A DNA stretch of 64,000 nucleotides from Acidovorax sp. (GTDB lineage Bacteria > Pseudomonadota > Gammaproteobacteria > Burkholderiales > Burkholderiaceae_C): positions 16,940 to 80,939 of the forward strand of contig JAUXZO010000025.1 in the NCBI GenBank assembly GCA_030692685.1. Reading direction: 5' to 3'. Below, piece after piece: positions 27,177 to 35,302 of this stretch (positions are counted from its first letter, which is position 1; the number at the start of each line of letters is the position of its first letter). The notes beneath the pieces are model-generated. The model ran no database searches and was not told the DNA's origin. It saw only the letters and a list, made by a program, of their open reading frames with translations. The position numbers and the translations under genes were made by a program.

Positions 27177-28675
27177 ACATCAAACGCTTTAACGCTCCCA
27201 CATCCCGGGAAGCTCTGGCCAAAGCGCGCATGGCCTTTGGCGACGGCACACTGATTTTGTCGAACCGGCCTACGGCCAACGGCGTCGAGGTGGTGGCCAC
27301 GGCAGAAGACACTTTGTCGTCCCTGGACGGGGGCACGGGGCCTTCGGCCTCCTCCAGCCACCCGCCGTTGCTGGCACCCACGCAAGCGCGCGGCATCCCT
27401 TCGCGTCCGAGTCAGGCCAAGGTGATGGCGACGCCGGTGCGCAACCCCATCGAAGAAGACACCGAGCAGCTGGCCATGAGCACGCTGTCGTTTCAGGACT
27501 ACGTGCGCGAGCGCATGCTGCGCCGCCGCCACGAGTCGCTCAACGGCCCGGCCGAGCCACAAACCTTGTCGGAACGCAGCCGTGACCAGGAACCGGAGCG
27601 CGAGCGCATGCCAGCCCCCGCGGTGGTGCGCCACAACCCGCTGCGCACCATCCCCATGGACCTTCCGCCCGAGCCACCTCGTCGCCGCCAGGAAGCATCG
27701 ACCAGCCATTTGGCCCAGGCGAACAACCAGCAAAGCGTGATGAGCGAGCTGCATGCGATGAAGGATCTGATTGAGGACCGCTTCAACACCCTGGCCTGGC
27801 TGGGACAAGCGCGCCAGAACCCAATTCAGTCGAACCTCATGCTCAAAATGATCCGCGCAGGATATTCGCCTGCTTTGGCACGTGCCGTTTTGGAGCGCAT
27901 GCCCGAAGAACTCTCGGCCGCCGAATCCGTGCGCTGGTTGATGGAAGTGCTGGAACGCAACCTCAAGACGGACCTGACGGACCCACCCCTCTATGAACAA
28001 GGTGGCATCTTTGCGATGGTGGGCTCCACGGGCGTCGGCAAAACCACCACTACCGCCAAGCTTGCCGCCATGTGCGCCCGTGTGCACGGGCCTGGCAGTG
28101 TGGGCCTGATCACGCTGGACACATACCGCGTCGGTGCGCACGAGCAACTGCGCACCTACGGCCGCATGCTCGGCATCGTGGCCCACCTGGCCCATGACCG
28201 CGCCGCATTGCAGGACCTGCTGGGCCTGCTCAGCGGCAAGAAGATGGTGCTCATCGACACCACGGGGGTTGCCCCCCGCGACCCGCGCAAGCGCGACATG
28301 CTGGATGTGCTGGACCTGCCCCACGTCAACCGCCTGCTGGTGCTGAACGCCGGTTGCCACGGCGATACGCTGGACGACGTGCTCACCGCGTTCAAGACGG
28401 ACGGTTCGCAACAAGCCATCCTCTCCAAGGTGGACGAGGCCGTGAAGCTGGGCCCCGCTATTGACGCACTGATTCGCCACCAGATGGTGCTGCGCGGCGT
28501 TACCAACGGCCAGCGGGTTCCCGAAGACTGGGAGCGTGCCGATGCGCACAAGCTCATTTCCACGTCCATGCGGGCTCCGGCCAAATCGGCTTTTGACCCC
28601 AAGGCCGTGGACCTGAACTTCTTCTTCTCGCATTCGCCCGATACCATGAACGAGCGGGGGCTGGTCGATGCTTGA
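27173..28675 (+). CDS. flhF: FlhF, SRP-like GTPase controlling flagellar placement
   Basis: 500 aa. The N-terminal basic region MNIKRFNAPTSREALAKARMAFGDGTLILSN is typical, followed by a long Pro/Arg-rich variable linker (to about residue 180), an N-domain helical bundle, and the SRP54-type G domain. G motifs: P-loop GSTGVGKTTTTAKLA (~280), DTYRVGAHEQLR (~318), IDTTGVAPRD (~360) and the SKVDE specificity motif (~420). FlhF recruits the first flagellar structures to the pole and sets flagellum number. Overlaps flhA and flhG. Confidence 0.97.
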   Translation: MNIKRFNAPTSREALAKARMAFGDGTLILSNRPTANGVEVVATAEDTLSSLDGGTGPSASSSHPPLLAPTQARGIPSRPSQAKVMATPVRNPIEEDTEQLAMSTLSFQDYVRERMLRRRHESLNGPAEPQTLSERSRDQEPERERMPAPAVVRHNPLRTIPMDLPPEPPRRRQEASTSHLAQANNQQSVMSELHAMKDLIEDRFNTLAWLGQARQNPIQSNLMLKMIRAGYSPALARAVLERMPEELSAAESVRWLMEVLERNLKTDLTDPPLYEQGGIFAMVGSTGVGKTTTTAKLAAMCARVHGPGSVGLITLDTYRVGAHEQLRTYGRMLGIVAHLAHDRAALQDLLGLLSGKKMVLIDTTGVAPRDPRKRDMLDVLDLPHVNRLLVLNAGCHGDTLDDVLTAFKTDGSQQAILSKVDEAVKLGPAIDALIRHQMVLRGVTNGQRVPEDWERADAHKLISTSMRAPAKSAFDPKAVDLNFFFSHSPDTMNERGLVDA

Positions 28676-29465
28676 TCTGGGTTTTCACCAAGGCGCGGGG
28701 CTGCGCAGCTTTACGCCGCAATCCGAATTGCGGGTGCTGGCCGTTGCCAGCCAAGACAATGCCGCCACCGGGCTAGAAGCGCTGTGGCAGATCTGCGCCA
28801 GTTTGCAGCGCCTTGGATACCCGGTCGTGGTGCTGGACGGTACGGCCCCCGAAACCGAAGACAGTCCCGGCCTGCTGCATTTGCTGCAACAAACGCCCTG
28901 GAACGATGGCGCCAGCATGAACATGGGCGCCACGGCGTCTTCGCTGGCGGTGATCCCCGCCGCCAAAGGTTTGGCGCACATCAGCCGCGAGACGCGCAGC
29001 CCACACGCATCGCCGTTGCAGGGGCTTTTGCCGTACTTCAGAACCTACGGGCTGATGGTGCTGCACGCTCCAGCCGCCACCCTCGGGCCATTGTTGACCC
29101 ATACCGCCACCACGCCGCTGGTAGTGATGGGGCAAGGATCCGCTGGGGTTATCACCAGCTACAAGAGCCTCAAACAGATCGCCGTACATACCGGACTGCC
29201 GTGCATGGTGGCTGCGCTATTGCACGGCAATACCGCGGCGGAGCGGCGCAAAACCCAGGCGGCCTTGCAGACGCTGCAAGGGTGCGCCGAACGCCATCTG
29301 GGCGGCCCGGTACGCACCACCACCATTGCTACCCAGAACCCCCAGGACCTTCAGCGCCTTGCCTTGCAACTGCTGGAGAATGCGGGCACTATCAGTGAAC
29401 CGCTGACTGCACTGCCCCCTTACGGCCCCAAGAGCACTCCCGCACATATTGTCCGGAGCCATTGA
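28668..29465 (+). CDS. FlhG/FleN homologue lacking the Walker A motif
   Basis: 265 aa in the flhG position. Family traits remain: N-terminal VLAVASQDNAATGLEALWQICASLQRLGYPVVVLD aligns with the MinD/FlhG start, and later PLVVMGQGSAGVITSYKSLKQI matches the FlhG helix region that follows the ATPase core. However, the KGGxGKT deviant P-loop is absent (SQDNAATG in its place) and the usual catalytic Asp motifs are not recognisable. It therefore probably cannot bind or hydrolyse ATP in the usual way and may regulate FlhF by protein contact only. Overlaps flhF by 8 nt and runs into fliA. Confidence 0.75.
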   Translation: MLDLGFHQGAGLRSFTPQSELRVLAVASQDNAATGLEALWQICASLQRLGYPVVVLDGTAPETEDSPGLLHLLQQTPWNDGASMNMGATASSLAVIPAAKGLAHISRETRSPHASPLQGLLPYFRTYGLMVLHAPAATLGPLLTHTATTPLVVMGQGSAGVITSYKSLKQIAVHTGLPCMVAALLHGNTAAERRKTQAALQTLQGCAERHLGGPVRTTTIATQNPQDLQRLALQLLENAGTISEPLTALPPYGPKSTPAHIVRSH

Positions 29466-29493
29466 CGTTCTACCAGTGCACAACACGCTCTCC

Positions 29494-30210
29494 ATGTACA
29501 CCGCCAAAGGCCAGCTTGATCGCGACGCGATGATCCGCCAGCATGTTCCGCTGGTCCGCAGGATCGCGCACCATATGATCGCCAAGCTGCCGCCCAATGT
29601 AGAACTGGATGATTTGATCCAGGTCGGCATGATGGGCCTGGCGGAGGCGCTTTCGCGCTACGAAGTCGCCCAGGGCGTGCAGTTTGAGACCTTTGCCACC
29701 CAGCGCATCCGCGGCGCGATGCTGGATGAATTGCGCGAGGGCGACTGGATGTCGCGCAGCTCGCGCAAAAGCCAGAAAGACATCGAGCACGCCGTGCAAC
29801 GCATAGAGCAAAAGTTGGGCCGCAGCCCGCTTGAATCGGAAATCGCCACTGAAATGGGCATGCCCCTGCCCGAATACCAGTCCCTGTTGGGCAAGGTTCG
29901 CGGTACGCAGCTGGTGTACCTTGAGGACATGACCCGCGGGAACGACGACGATGACGGTTTTTTGGACCGCCATGTGGCCGACGCCGATGCCGACCCGCTC
30001 GAAATGCTGCGCGACCAGCGGCTCAAGGTGTCACTGGTCAACGCCATCAAGACACTGCCGGAGCGCGAGCAGCACATCATGGGCATGTACTACGAGCACG
30101 ACATGAATCTCAAGGAGATTGCGGCCGTGCTGGGCGTTACCGAATCACGGGTGTGCCAGTTGCACAGCCAGTCCATTGCCCGGCTGCGCGCAAAGATGCG
30201 CGCTCATTAA
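29494..30210 (+). CDS. fliA: FliA, flagellar sigma factor (sigma-28)
   Basis: 238 aa from ATG 29494 (MYTAKGQLDRDAMIRQHVPLVRRIAHHM), the usual start in this family; upstream in-frame GTG 29476 and TTG 29449 are alternatives. Region 2 is ELDDLIQVGMMGLAEALSRYE ... FETFATQRIRGAMLDELREGDW, region 3 KSQKDIEHAVQRIEQKLGR, and region 4 LPEREQHIMGMYYEHDMNLKEIAAVLGVTESRVCQLHSQ, the -35 binding helix-turn-helix. It transcribes late flagellar genes such as fliC; its anti-sigma FlgM is encoded about 1 kb away. Confidence 0.97.
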   Translation: MYTAKGQLDRDAMIRQHVPLVRRIAHHMIAKLPPNVELDDLIQVGMMGLAEALSRYEVAQGVQFETFATQRIRGAMLDELREGDWMSRSSRKSQKDIEHAVQRIEQKLGRSPLESEIATEMGMPLPEYQSLLGKVRGTQLVYLEDMTRGNDDDDGFLDRHVADADADPLEMLRDQRLKVSLVNAIKTLPEREQHIMGMYYEHDMNLKEIAAVLGVTESRVCQLHSQSIARLRAKMRAH

Positions 30211-30325
30211 GCCCCCCCTGAGTCGCCTTCGGCGCCTTCCCCCGGAGGGGGACGCCACGGGTGGCTTGGCGGAGCCAGTTCCACGGTGGCACTGGTTTTG
30301 TTCGCGCCGCAGTCATGGGCTGTGT
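30211..30325 (+). repeat. Structured 3'-end repeat, family B (copy B1, after fliA)
   Basis: Begins immediately after the fliA TAA with CCCCCCTGAGTCGCCTTCGG. A C5/G5 hairpin follows, then a second stem around GGCTTGGCGGAGCCAGTTCC. Same layout as five other copies in the window. Confidence 0.85.
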
Positions 30326-30337
30326 GTCGAATACCAA

Positions 30338-30445
30338 CTAAATTGCTATATAAAAAAGAGCTGCTTGCGCTTGAATTCATTGGGTTTCAAATAGAAAACT
30401 ATCTGAAAGCCCTTGCAATTAAGCGCGAGCAGCTCTTATTTTTGA
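30338..30445. repeat. Family A repeat, long inverted form between fliA and flgN (copy A5)
   Basis: AAATTGCTATATAAAAAAGAG end, then two 17-nt arms: AAGAGCTGCTTGCGCTT (30356-30372) and AAGCGCGAGCAGCTCTT (30421-30437), complementary except one base, separated by 48 nt. It lies between the convergent fliA and flgN genes and may act as the terminator. Confidence 0.75.
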
Positions 30446-30493
30446 AGCAATTCCTGGCTTACTTGGCGGATTGAGCCAAGTCTCCACAGGATA

Positions 30494-30862
30494 CTACCCG
30501 GCCGATTTATAAATGCGTGCTGCGGTGCTACCGGCACGGGCGCCGTAGGTGGGGGCGTCCGAAGGTGGCAGCACGGCGGCCACCTGGCGGTCGGTGAGGG
30601 CAGCAACACGCGCCAGATTGTCGCGTTGCATGTCCACGCTGGCGCCTACGGCCTGCAAGCGTTTGGCCAGATCGGCGGGCAGCGAGCCGATGGGGGTGCG
30701 CCGCATGACCTCGGCAAGTTCAGCAGCGGCCTGGCGCAAGGCCGTGCTGCGCAATTCCAATACAGGGGGATCGGTGGCCAATAGAGCGGCCGAAACAAAC
30801 TCCACTTGCTGCTCCACGTTCGCCAAGGCTGCTTCCAGGGGCGACATGGGGCTTCGGTTCAA
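30494..30862 (-). CDS. flgN: FlgN, export chaperone for hook-filament junction proteins
   Basis: 122 aa, helical, Ala/Leu/Gln-rich, with the FlgN-like pattern LEAALANVEQQVEFVSAALLATDPPVLELRS at the N-terminus. In enterics FlgN escorts FlgK and FlgL and influences FlgM translation. The C-terminus is disordered (GARAGSTAARIYKSAG). It lies 18 nt downstream of flgM in the flgA-M-N order. A start at the second Met (30847) is possible. Identification combines modest sequence likeness with strong context. Confidence 0.85.
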   Translation of the reverse strand: MNRSPMSPLEAALANVEQQVEFVSAALLATDPPVLELRSTALRQAAAELAEVMRRTPIGSLPADLAKRLQAVGASVDMQRDNLARVAALTDRQVAAVLPPSDAPTYGARAGSTAARIYKSAG

Positions 30863-30880
30863 GATCGGATGGGGTGCGGA

Positions 30881-31201
30881 CTAACCGCGGGAGCGCGCCA
30901 GGATTTCCTGGGCGTTGGACAGCATTTTGTCGGCGATGGCCTCGGCATCCACAGAAAACGTGCCTTTTTCGATGGCAGTGCGGACGGCTTTGACCTTGCC
31001 CGCGTCAAAGTCGGCGGTCGTCCGCGACGTTTGATCCAGGGCTCGCGCTGCACTGGATACAGTGACAGGCACACCGGCGGTTGACGCTGCCACTGCGTCT
31101 TTGACGGCTCCTTCAGCGGGGCTGGCTGGGCTTTTGGCTGGCTTTGCCAACCCCGTTTGCGCCAGTGCAGCCGGGAGTTCCGGTTTTTGACCTATCTTCA
31201 T
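30881..31201 (-). CDS. flgM: FlgM, anti-sigma-28 factor
   Basis: 106 aa from ATG 31201 (MKIGQKPELPAAL), preceded by GGAGAG; the open frame 14 codons longer is unsupported. FlgM binds FliA until it is exported through the finished hook. The N-terminal half is low-complexity and probably disordered. The C-terminal FliA-binding part is VKAVRTAIEKGTFSVDAEAIADKMLSNAQEIL, the family signature (KV..IR.AI..G.Y.....IA..M). A sigma-28 promoter lies 45 nt upstream. Confidence 0.95.
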   Translation of the reverse strand: MKIGQKPELPAALAQTGLAKPAKSPASPAEGAVKDAVAASTAGVPVTVSSAARALDQTSRTTADFDAGKVKAVRTAIEKGTFSVDAEAIADKMLSNAQEILARSRG

Positions 31202-31245
31202 CGCTCTCTCCACCACCCCGTTTGATGTGGGGCACAGTAGCAATG

Positions 31246-31272
31246 TTTTCGACCCATCTGCGGCAGACTTTA
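31246..31272 (-). promoter_or_regulatory. Sigma-28 (FliA) promoter for flgM-flgN
   Basis: On the minus strand TAAAGTCT, 11-nt spacer, GTCGAAAA: -35 7/8 and -10 6/8 against consensus, with the same -10 variant as the fliC1 promoter. It lies between flgA and flgM and gives FliA-dependent feedback expression of its own inhibitor. Confidence 0.87.
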
Positions 31273-31294
31273 GCGATTAATCGGGGTGGCGTCA

Positions 31295-32059
31295 CTAAAG
31301 AGCTATCTCGACTGTTCCATCTGCACCCACAATGCCACCTACAATTTTCCCATTAGCCATACGGATGCGCACAGAATCCCCTGCGCCACCTGCAGACATG
31401 GCCTGCCCGGCAGACGTCACCGCATAGCCTGGTCCCTGTGCCATGACCTTGACCTGGGCACCCGCGCGAAAGAGGTGGGGGGCTCGCACCATGTTCTGGC
31501 GCAGCGCCTGCCCCACCACCAGCTGGCGCGATGCCACCAGGCCGACCCAAAGATCCGGATTGGCCATCACGGGGGTATTGTCGGCCGCCCAGTCCACCTC
31601 GGACTCGGTGGCATCGTTGGCAGTCAGCACGGCCCCGGGGGCCACATTGCTGGTCAGCACCCAAGCGGGGCCATAGGCCTTTACAGTGACCGGCAAAAAT
31701 ACGTTCCAGGCGGTGGCGCCTTGTACACACCGCAGGCCCAGTCGCGTACGCCCCCACAGGCGGGCGCCCACGGGCAGGTAAGGCTCGACCTTGGCGCAGG
31801 GCGCGAGCCGAAGGCGCGAATCCAGGGCGCCCACACTCACCTCCATACGCAGCGGCATCCCGGCAGTCTGGTTGCGCGATACCGCATCGTCCAGCCATTG
31901 CTGGGTCAGCGGCGCCAGGTCAACCGACGGGTCGGCAGCAGCCTGCGCCATGGCCTGACCGGTGAAACCAGCGATGCCGGCTGCCGCCATCAGCGGGACA
32001 ACGCCACGCAGCGCGGTTCGGGCCAATGCAAAAGAAAAAAGGTGGGGGGTTGAGCGCAT
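31295..32059 (-). CDS. flgA: FlgA, P-ring assembly chaperone
   Basis: 254 aa. Periplasmic protein needed for P-ring (FlgI) polymerisation. An N-terminal Sec signal is visible (LRGVVPLMAAAGIAGFTGQAMA with AMA cleavage, about residue 38). The C-terminal SAF/FlgA domain contains VLTANDATESEVDW, LVASRQLVVGQALRQNMV and RAGAQVKVMAQGPGYAVTSAGQAM. AGGAGG precedes the ATG. Divergent from flgB. Confidence 0.95.
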   Translation of the reverse strand: MRSTPHLFSFALARTALRGVVPLMAAAGIAGFTGQAMAQAAADPSVDLAPLTQQWLDDAVSRNQTAGMPLRMEVSVGALDSRLRLAPCAKVEPYLPVGARLWGRTRLGLRCVQGATAWNVFLPVTVKAYGPAWVLTSNVAPGAVLTANDATESEVDWAADNTPVMANPDLWVGLVASRQLVVGQALRQNMVRAPHLFRAGAQVKVMAQGPGYAVTSAGQAMSAGGAGDSVRIRMANGKIVGGIVGADGTVEIAL

Positions 32060-32321
32060 GGAGTGCCTCCTGGAGGTACCGGTAAACCGGGTTTGCTGCG
32101 AGCCCCGAATTCAGGGCAGTTATGGGTCTGCCGGTAGGGCAAAGGCCATTTCACCCCTGGAACTATAGGCAGTTGCCCACCCCGCAAACCCCGAAACTGC
32201 GCGCCCATTTCCGCGTTCTTTGCGCTTTAGACAAACGCCCCGGTTTCCATAATCAAGCCACGCCGGAAATCCGTTGAAACCTTGGACCCGGCGCCTTTGC
32301 AACTCACGGTGTGAGGCACAC
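32060..32321. promoter_or_regulatory. flgA/flgB divergent intergenic region
   Basis: 262 nt between divergent flgA and the long flgB-L series. Must contain both promoters. No sigma-28 match; class II control by FlhDC is the likely mode, inferred from gene class. Confidence 0.4.
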
Positions 32322-32798
32322 ATGCTTGAAAAGATGACCAACCGGCTGGATTTCCACGGCACCGCACTTGTCCTGCGTGCCGAGCGCCAGCGCGCCATCG
32401 CCAGCAACATTGCCAACGCCGACACGCCGGGCTACGTAGCCCGCGACTTCAAGTTCAGTGACGCCTTGAGCGAAGCCACGTCTACCAAGAGCGCTGGAGC
32501 AGACGCCACCTCCAAATCGGGGGTCACCCGCAACGTGTTGGCGGGTGTTGTGGGCACCGCAAGCGCCACCGACCCGCGCCATATCCCTGTTCCGATCACC
32601 CGCCCCAGCTCCGATGCGCTGAGCGCCCGCGGCGCACTGGGCTACACCGTGCAGACCCAGCCCGCCCTGGACAACAACTCGGTGGACCTGGACCGCGAAC
32701 GCGCCAGCTTTGTGGACAACTCGGTGCGCTACGAGGCCACGCTGCGCTTTATCAACGGCAACGCCAAAACCATGCTCAGCGCCATTCAGGGCCAGTAA
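32322..32798 (+). CDS. flgB: FlgB, proximal rod protein
   Basis: 158 aa from ATG 32322 (MLEKMTNRLDFHGTALVLRAERQRAIASNIANADTPGY). The rod/hook N-terminal signature ANIANADTPGYVARD is clear. C-terminal helix region VDLDRERASFVDNSVRYEATLRFING. First gene of the plus-strand rod/hook operon; exported by the flagellar type III apparatus and located at the proximal rod. Open frame extends 16 codons upstream without support. Confidence 0.96.
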   Translation: MLEKMTNRLDFHGTALVLRAERQRAIASNIANADTPGYVARDFKFSDALSEATSTKSAGADATSKSGVTRNVLAGVVGTASATDPRHIPVPITRPSSDALSARGALGYTVQTQPALDNNSVDLDRERASFVDNSVRYEATLRFINGNAKTMLSAIQGQ

Positions 32799-32837
32799 AC
32801 CTCAAGCCGACCGGTAGCCCAGAAAGCGAGATTCACC

Positions 32838-33242
32838 ATGTCCATGTTCTCCATCTTCAGTGTGTCTGGCAGCGCCATCAGTGCGCAGTCGCAGCGCCTC
32901 AACGTGGTGGCAAGCAACCTGGCCAACGTCGATGCCGTGGCCGGGCCCGACGGCCAGGCCTACAAGGCGCGACAACTGGTTTTCACCACCGAGCAAATGG
33001 GAGCAGACACATCGGCCGGGGTGCGCGTCAGTGGCGTGACCGAAAGCAATGTGCCCGGCCGCCGCGTGCACGACCCGGCCCATCCGTCGGCGGACGCGGA
33101 GGGCTACGTCAACCATTCCAACGTGAACGCGGTGGAGGAGATGGTCAACATGATTTCTGCCTCCCGCTCGTACCAGAACAACGTCGAGGTCATGAACACG
33201 GCCAAGACCCTGCTCCTCAAGACCCTGCAGATGGGCCAGTAA
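32838..33242 (+). CDS. flgC: FlgC, proximal rod protein
   Basis: 134 aa, normal length. N-terminal rod motif FSVSGSAISAQSQRLNVVASNLANVD and C-terminal VNHSNVNAVEEMVNMISASRSYQNNVEVMNTAK are both standard. Follows flgB by 39 nt and precedes flgD by 15 nt. Confidence 0.97.
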   Translation: MSMFSIFSVSGSAISAQSQRLNVVASNLANVDAVAGPDGQAYKARQLVFTTEQMGADTSAGVRVSGVTESNVPGRRVHDPAHPSADAEGYVNHSNVNAVEEMVNMISASRSYQNNVEVMNTAKTLLLKTLQMGQ

Positions 33243-33257
33243 CCCGAAGGCATCACC

Positions 33258-33914
33258 ATGATCAACAGCGTGACCAACACCTCGTCCACCACCGATACGG
33301 CGGGCACCAAAGCAGCAGCGGCCAACGACAACGAGGGCGCGCAGGACCGCTTCCTGAAATTGCTGGTGGCCCAGCTGAACAACCAGGACCCCATGAACCC
33401 GCTGGACAACGCGCAGATGACCTCGCAAATTGCGCAGATCAATACCGTGACGGGCATTCAGCAGCTCAACTACACCATGCTGGGCATTGCAGAGCAGTTC
33501 AGCTCGATGCAGACCATGCAGGGCGCCACCATGATCGACCGCACCGTCGTGCTCGAAGGCGACAAGCTGGCCGTAGCGGACGGCGTGGGCAAAGGCATGT
33601 TCGACCTGAGTGGAACCGCCAAGGACGTGAAGGTGGAGATCCTGACGCCCGGCGGCCAGCTTGTCGGCACCGTGAACCTGGACGCGCAGGAAGCAGGCCG
33701 TCGCGAGTTCGAATGGGACGCAAGCAAATACACCGGCAGCACCAGCGACCTCAAGTTCAAGGTGACGGCGCTCAACAGCAACGGCGTTGCAGTTGAGGCC
33801 ACACCGCTGATCCAGGCCAAGGTCGTCAGCACAGGGGCCAGCGATGGCCAGCTGACCCTGAACCTCGCGAATGGCGCCACCGTCACCTACGACAAGGTCC
33901 GTGCGGTTCTCTGA
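33258..33914 (+). CDS. flgD: FlgD, hook cap/scaffold protein
   Basis: 218 aa. FlgD caps the growing hook and is discarded later. N-terminal signature AQDRFLKLLVAQLNNQDPMNPLDNAQMTSQIAQINTVTGI is canonical. The C-terminal beta domains include VEILTPGGQLVGTVNLDAQEAGRREFEWD (FlgD Ig-like). Lies between flgC and flgE. Confidence 0.97.
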   Translation: MINSVTNTSSTTDTAGTKAAAANDNEGAQDRFLKLLVAQLNNQDPMNPLDNAQMTSQIAQINTVTGIQQLNYTMLGIAEQFSSMQTMQGATMIDRTVVLEGDKLAVADGVGKGMFDLSGTAKDVKVEILTPGGQLVGTVNLDAQEAGRREFEWDASKYTGSTSDLKFKVTALNSNGVAVEATPLIQAKVVSTGASDGQLTLNLANGATVTYDKVRAVL

Positions 33915-33968
33915 TGTCCCGCTGATCCCGCCCGCGCACCCAACGATTCGATCCCAAGGAGAAACACC

Positions 33969-35249
33969 ATGAGTTTCCAGCAAGGCCTCTCCGGCCTGAA
34001 TGCCTCCAGCAAAAACCTGGACGTTATCGGCCACAACATCGCCAACTCCAACACCGTTGGCTTCAAGGCCTCGCGCGCAGAGTTCGCCGAGATGGTGGCA
34101 TCGGCCATCGGGTCTTCTGGCGGCACCAATGCAGGCATTGGGGTGGAGGTGGCCGCTGTATCGCAACAGTTCACCCAGGGCAACCTGAGCATCACCGGCA
34201 ACAGCCTGGACGTGGCAATCAACGGCAACGGCTTCTTCAGCTTGCAGCTGCCCGATGGCACTGCCGCTTACACCCGCGCTGGCAACTTCAAGCTGGACAA
34301 GGTGGGCAACATGATCACCAACGACAACGCCAAGGTGATGGGCTACCCGGTCAATCCGGCCACCGGCCTGCGCAGCGGCACCGACCCCATTCCGATGGTG
34401 TTTCCCACGGCAGAGCCCATCCCCGCCAAACAGACCAGCACCATCACGGCGGCCTTCAACCTGGATGCGCGTGCCACGGACGCAGCAGGTGACCCCACCG
34501 CCACACCGCCCGTGCCGGCCACACCGCGCGCCACCTATGGCACGTCGATCAACGTGTATGACAGTCAGGGTGTGGCCAAGCCTGTGAGCCTGTACTTCCA
34601 GAAGACCGCCACTGCCAACACCTGGGACGTGTACGACCAACTGGACGACCCCGCAGCCGTACCACCCGTGGTAGCAACGGCTATCGGGCAGATCGAGTTT
34701 GACAACAACGGCGCCATCACCGGCCCCGCGGCAGCACCGCCCGCCACCGGTTTCTCGCTGCCACTGACCATCAACCCCACGCCGCCCAATCCCAACAATC
34801 TGCCCACGTACAACGTGGAGGTAAGCCTGGACAAGGTGACTCAGTTCGGCACCAAGTTCGCCGTGTCCAACCTCACCCAGGATGGCTATACCGCAGGCGA
34901 GTTGACCGGTATCAACATCGAGAACAACGGGATGATCATGACCCGTTACTCCAACGGCGTGACCCGTGCCGAAGGCCAGATCGCCCTGTCCAGCTTTCGC
35001 AACACGCAAGGCCTGGCCTCTGTGGGTGGCAACAACTGGGTGGCCACGTTCGAATCCGGCCAACCCGTGGTGGGCACCGCCACCGACGGCAACTTTGGCT
35101 CGCTCCGCTCAGGGGCACTCGAAGACTCGAACGTCGACCTCACCGCCGAGCTGGTCAACATGATGACCGCCCAGCGCGCCTACCAGGCCAACGCTCAGAC
35201 CATCAAAACGCAAGACCAGGTGATGTCCACCTTGGTGAATTTGCGCTGA
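33969..35249 (+). CDS. flgE: FlgE, flagellar hook protein
   Basis: 426 aa. Polymerises into the hook. N-terminus SFQQGLSGLNASSKNLDVIGHNIANSNTVGFKASRAEF and C-terminus NVDLTAELVNMMTAQRAYQANAQTIKTQDQVM are diagnostic. The middle contains a Pro/Ala/Thr-rich exposed segment (about residues 170-260) with short Pro-rich patches. AAGGAG lies ahead of the ATG. Confidence 0.98.
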   Translation: MSFQQGLSGLNASSKNLDVIGHNIANSNTVGFKASRAEFAEMVASAIGSSGGTNAGIGVEVAAVSQQFTQGNLSITGNSLDVAINGNGFFSLQLPDGTAAYTRAGNFKLDKVGNMITNDNAKVMGYPVNPATGLRSGTDPIPMVFPTAEPIPAKQTSTITAAFNLDARATDAAGDPTATPPVPATPRATYGTSINVYDSQGVAKPVSLYFQKTATANTWDVYDQLDDPAAVPPVVATAIGQIEFDNNGAITGPAAAPPATGFSLPLTINPTPPNPNNLPTYNVEVSLDKVTQFGTKFAVSNLTQDGYTAGELTGINIENNGMIMTRYSNGVTRAEGQIALSSFRNTQGLASVGGNNWVATFESGQPVVGTATDGNFGSLRSGALEDSNVDLTAELVNMMTAQRAYQANAQTIKTQDQVMSTLVNLR

Positions 35250-35302
35250 TCGCCTTAGCAGCCCGCTGAACCCGCCCAGAACGACACCGGAAGGCAACCC
35301 TT

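Noticed and set aside
25038..28633. Two long antisense frames across flhA and flhF
   Set aside because: Same cause; the predicted proteins are His/Gln-rich low-complexity shadows.
32802..35063. 753-codon open frame antisense to flgC, flgD and flgE
   Set aside because: High-GC codon bias produces long antisense frames; the plus-strand genes are unmistakable and the antisense product is His/Gly/Val-rich without domains.
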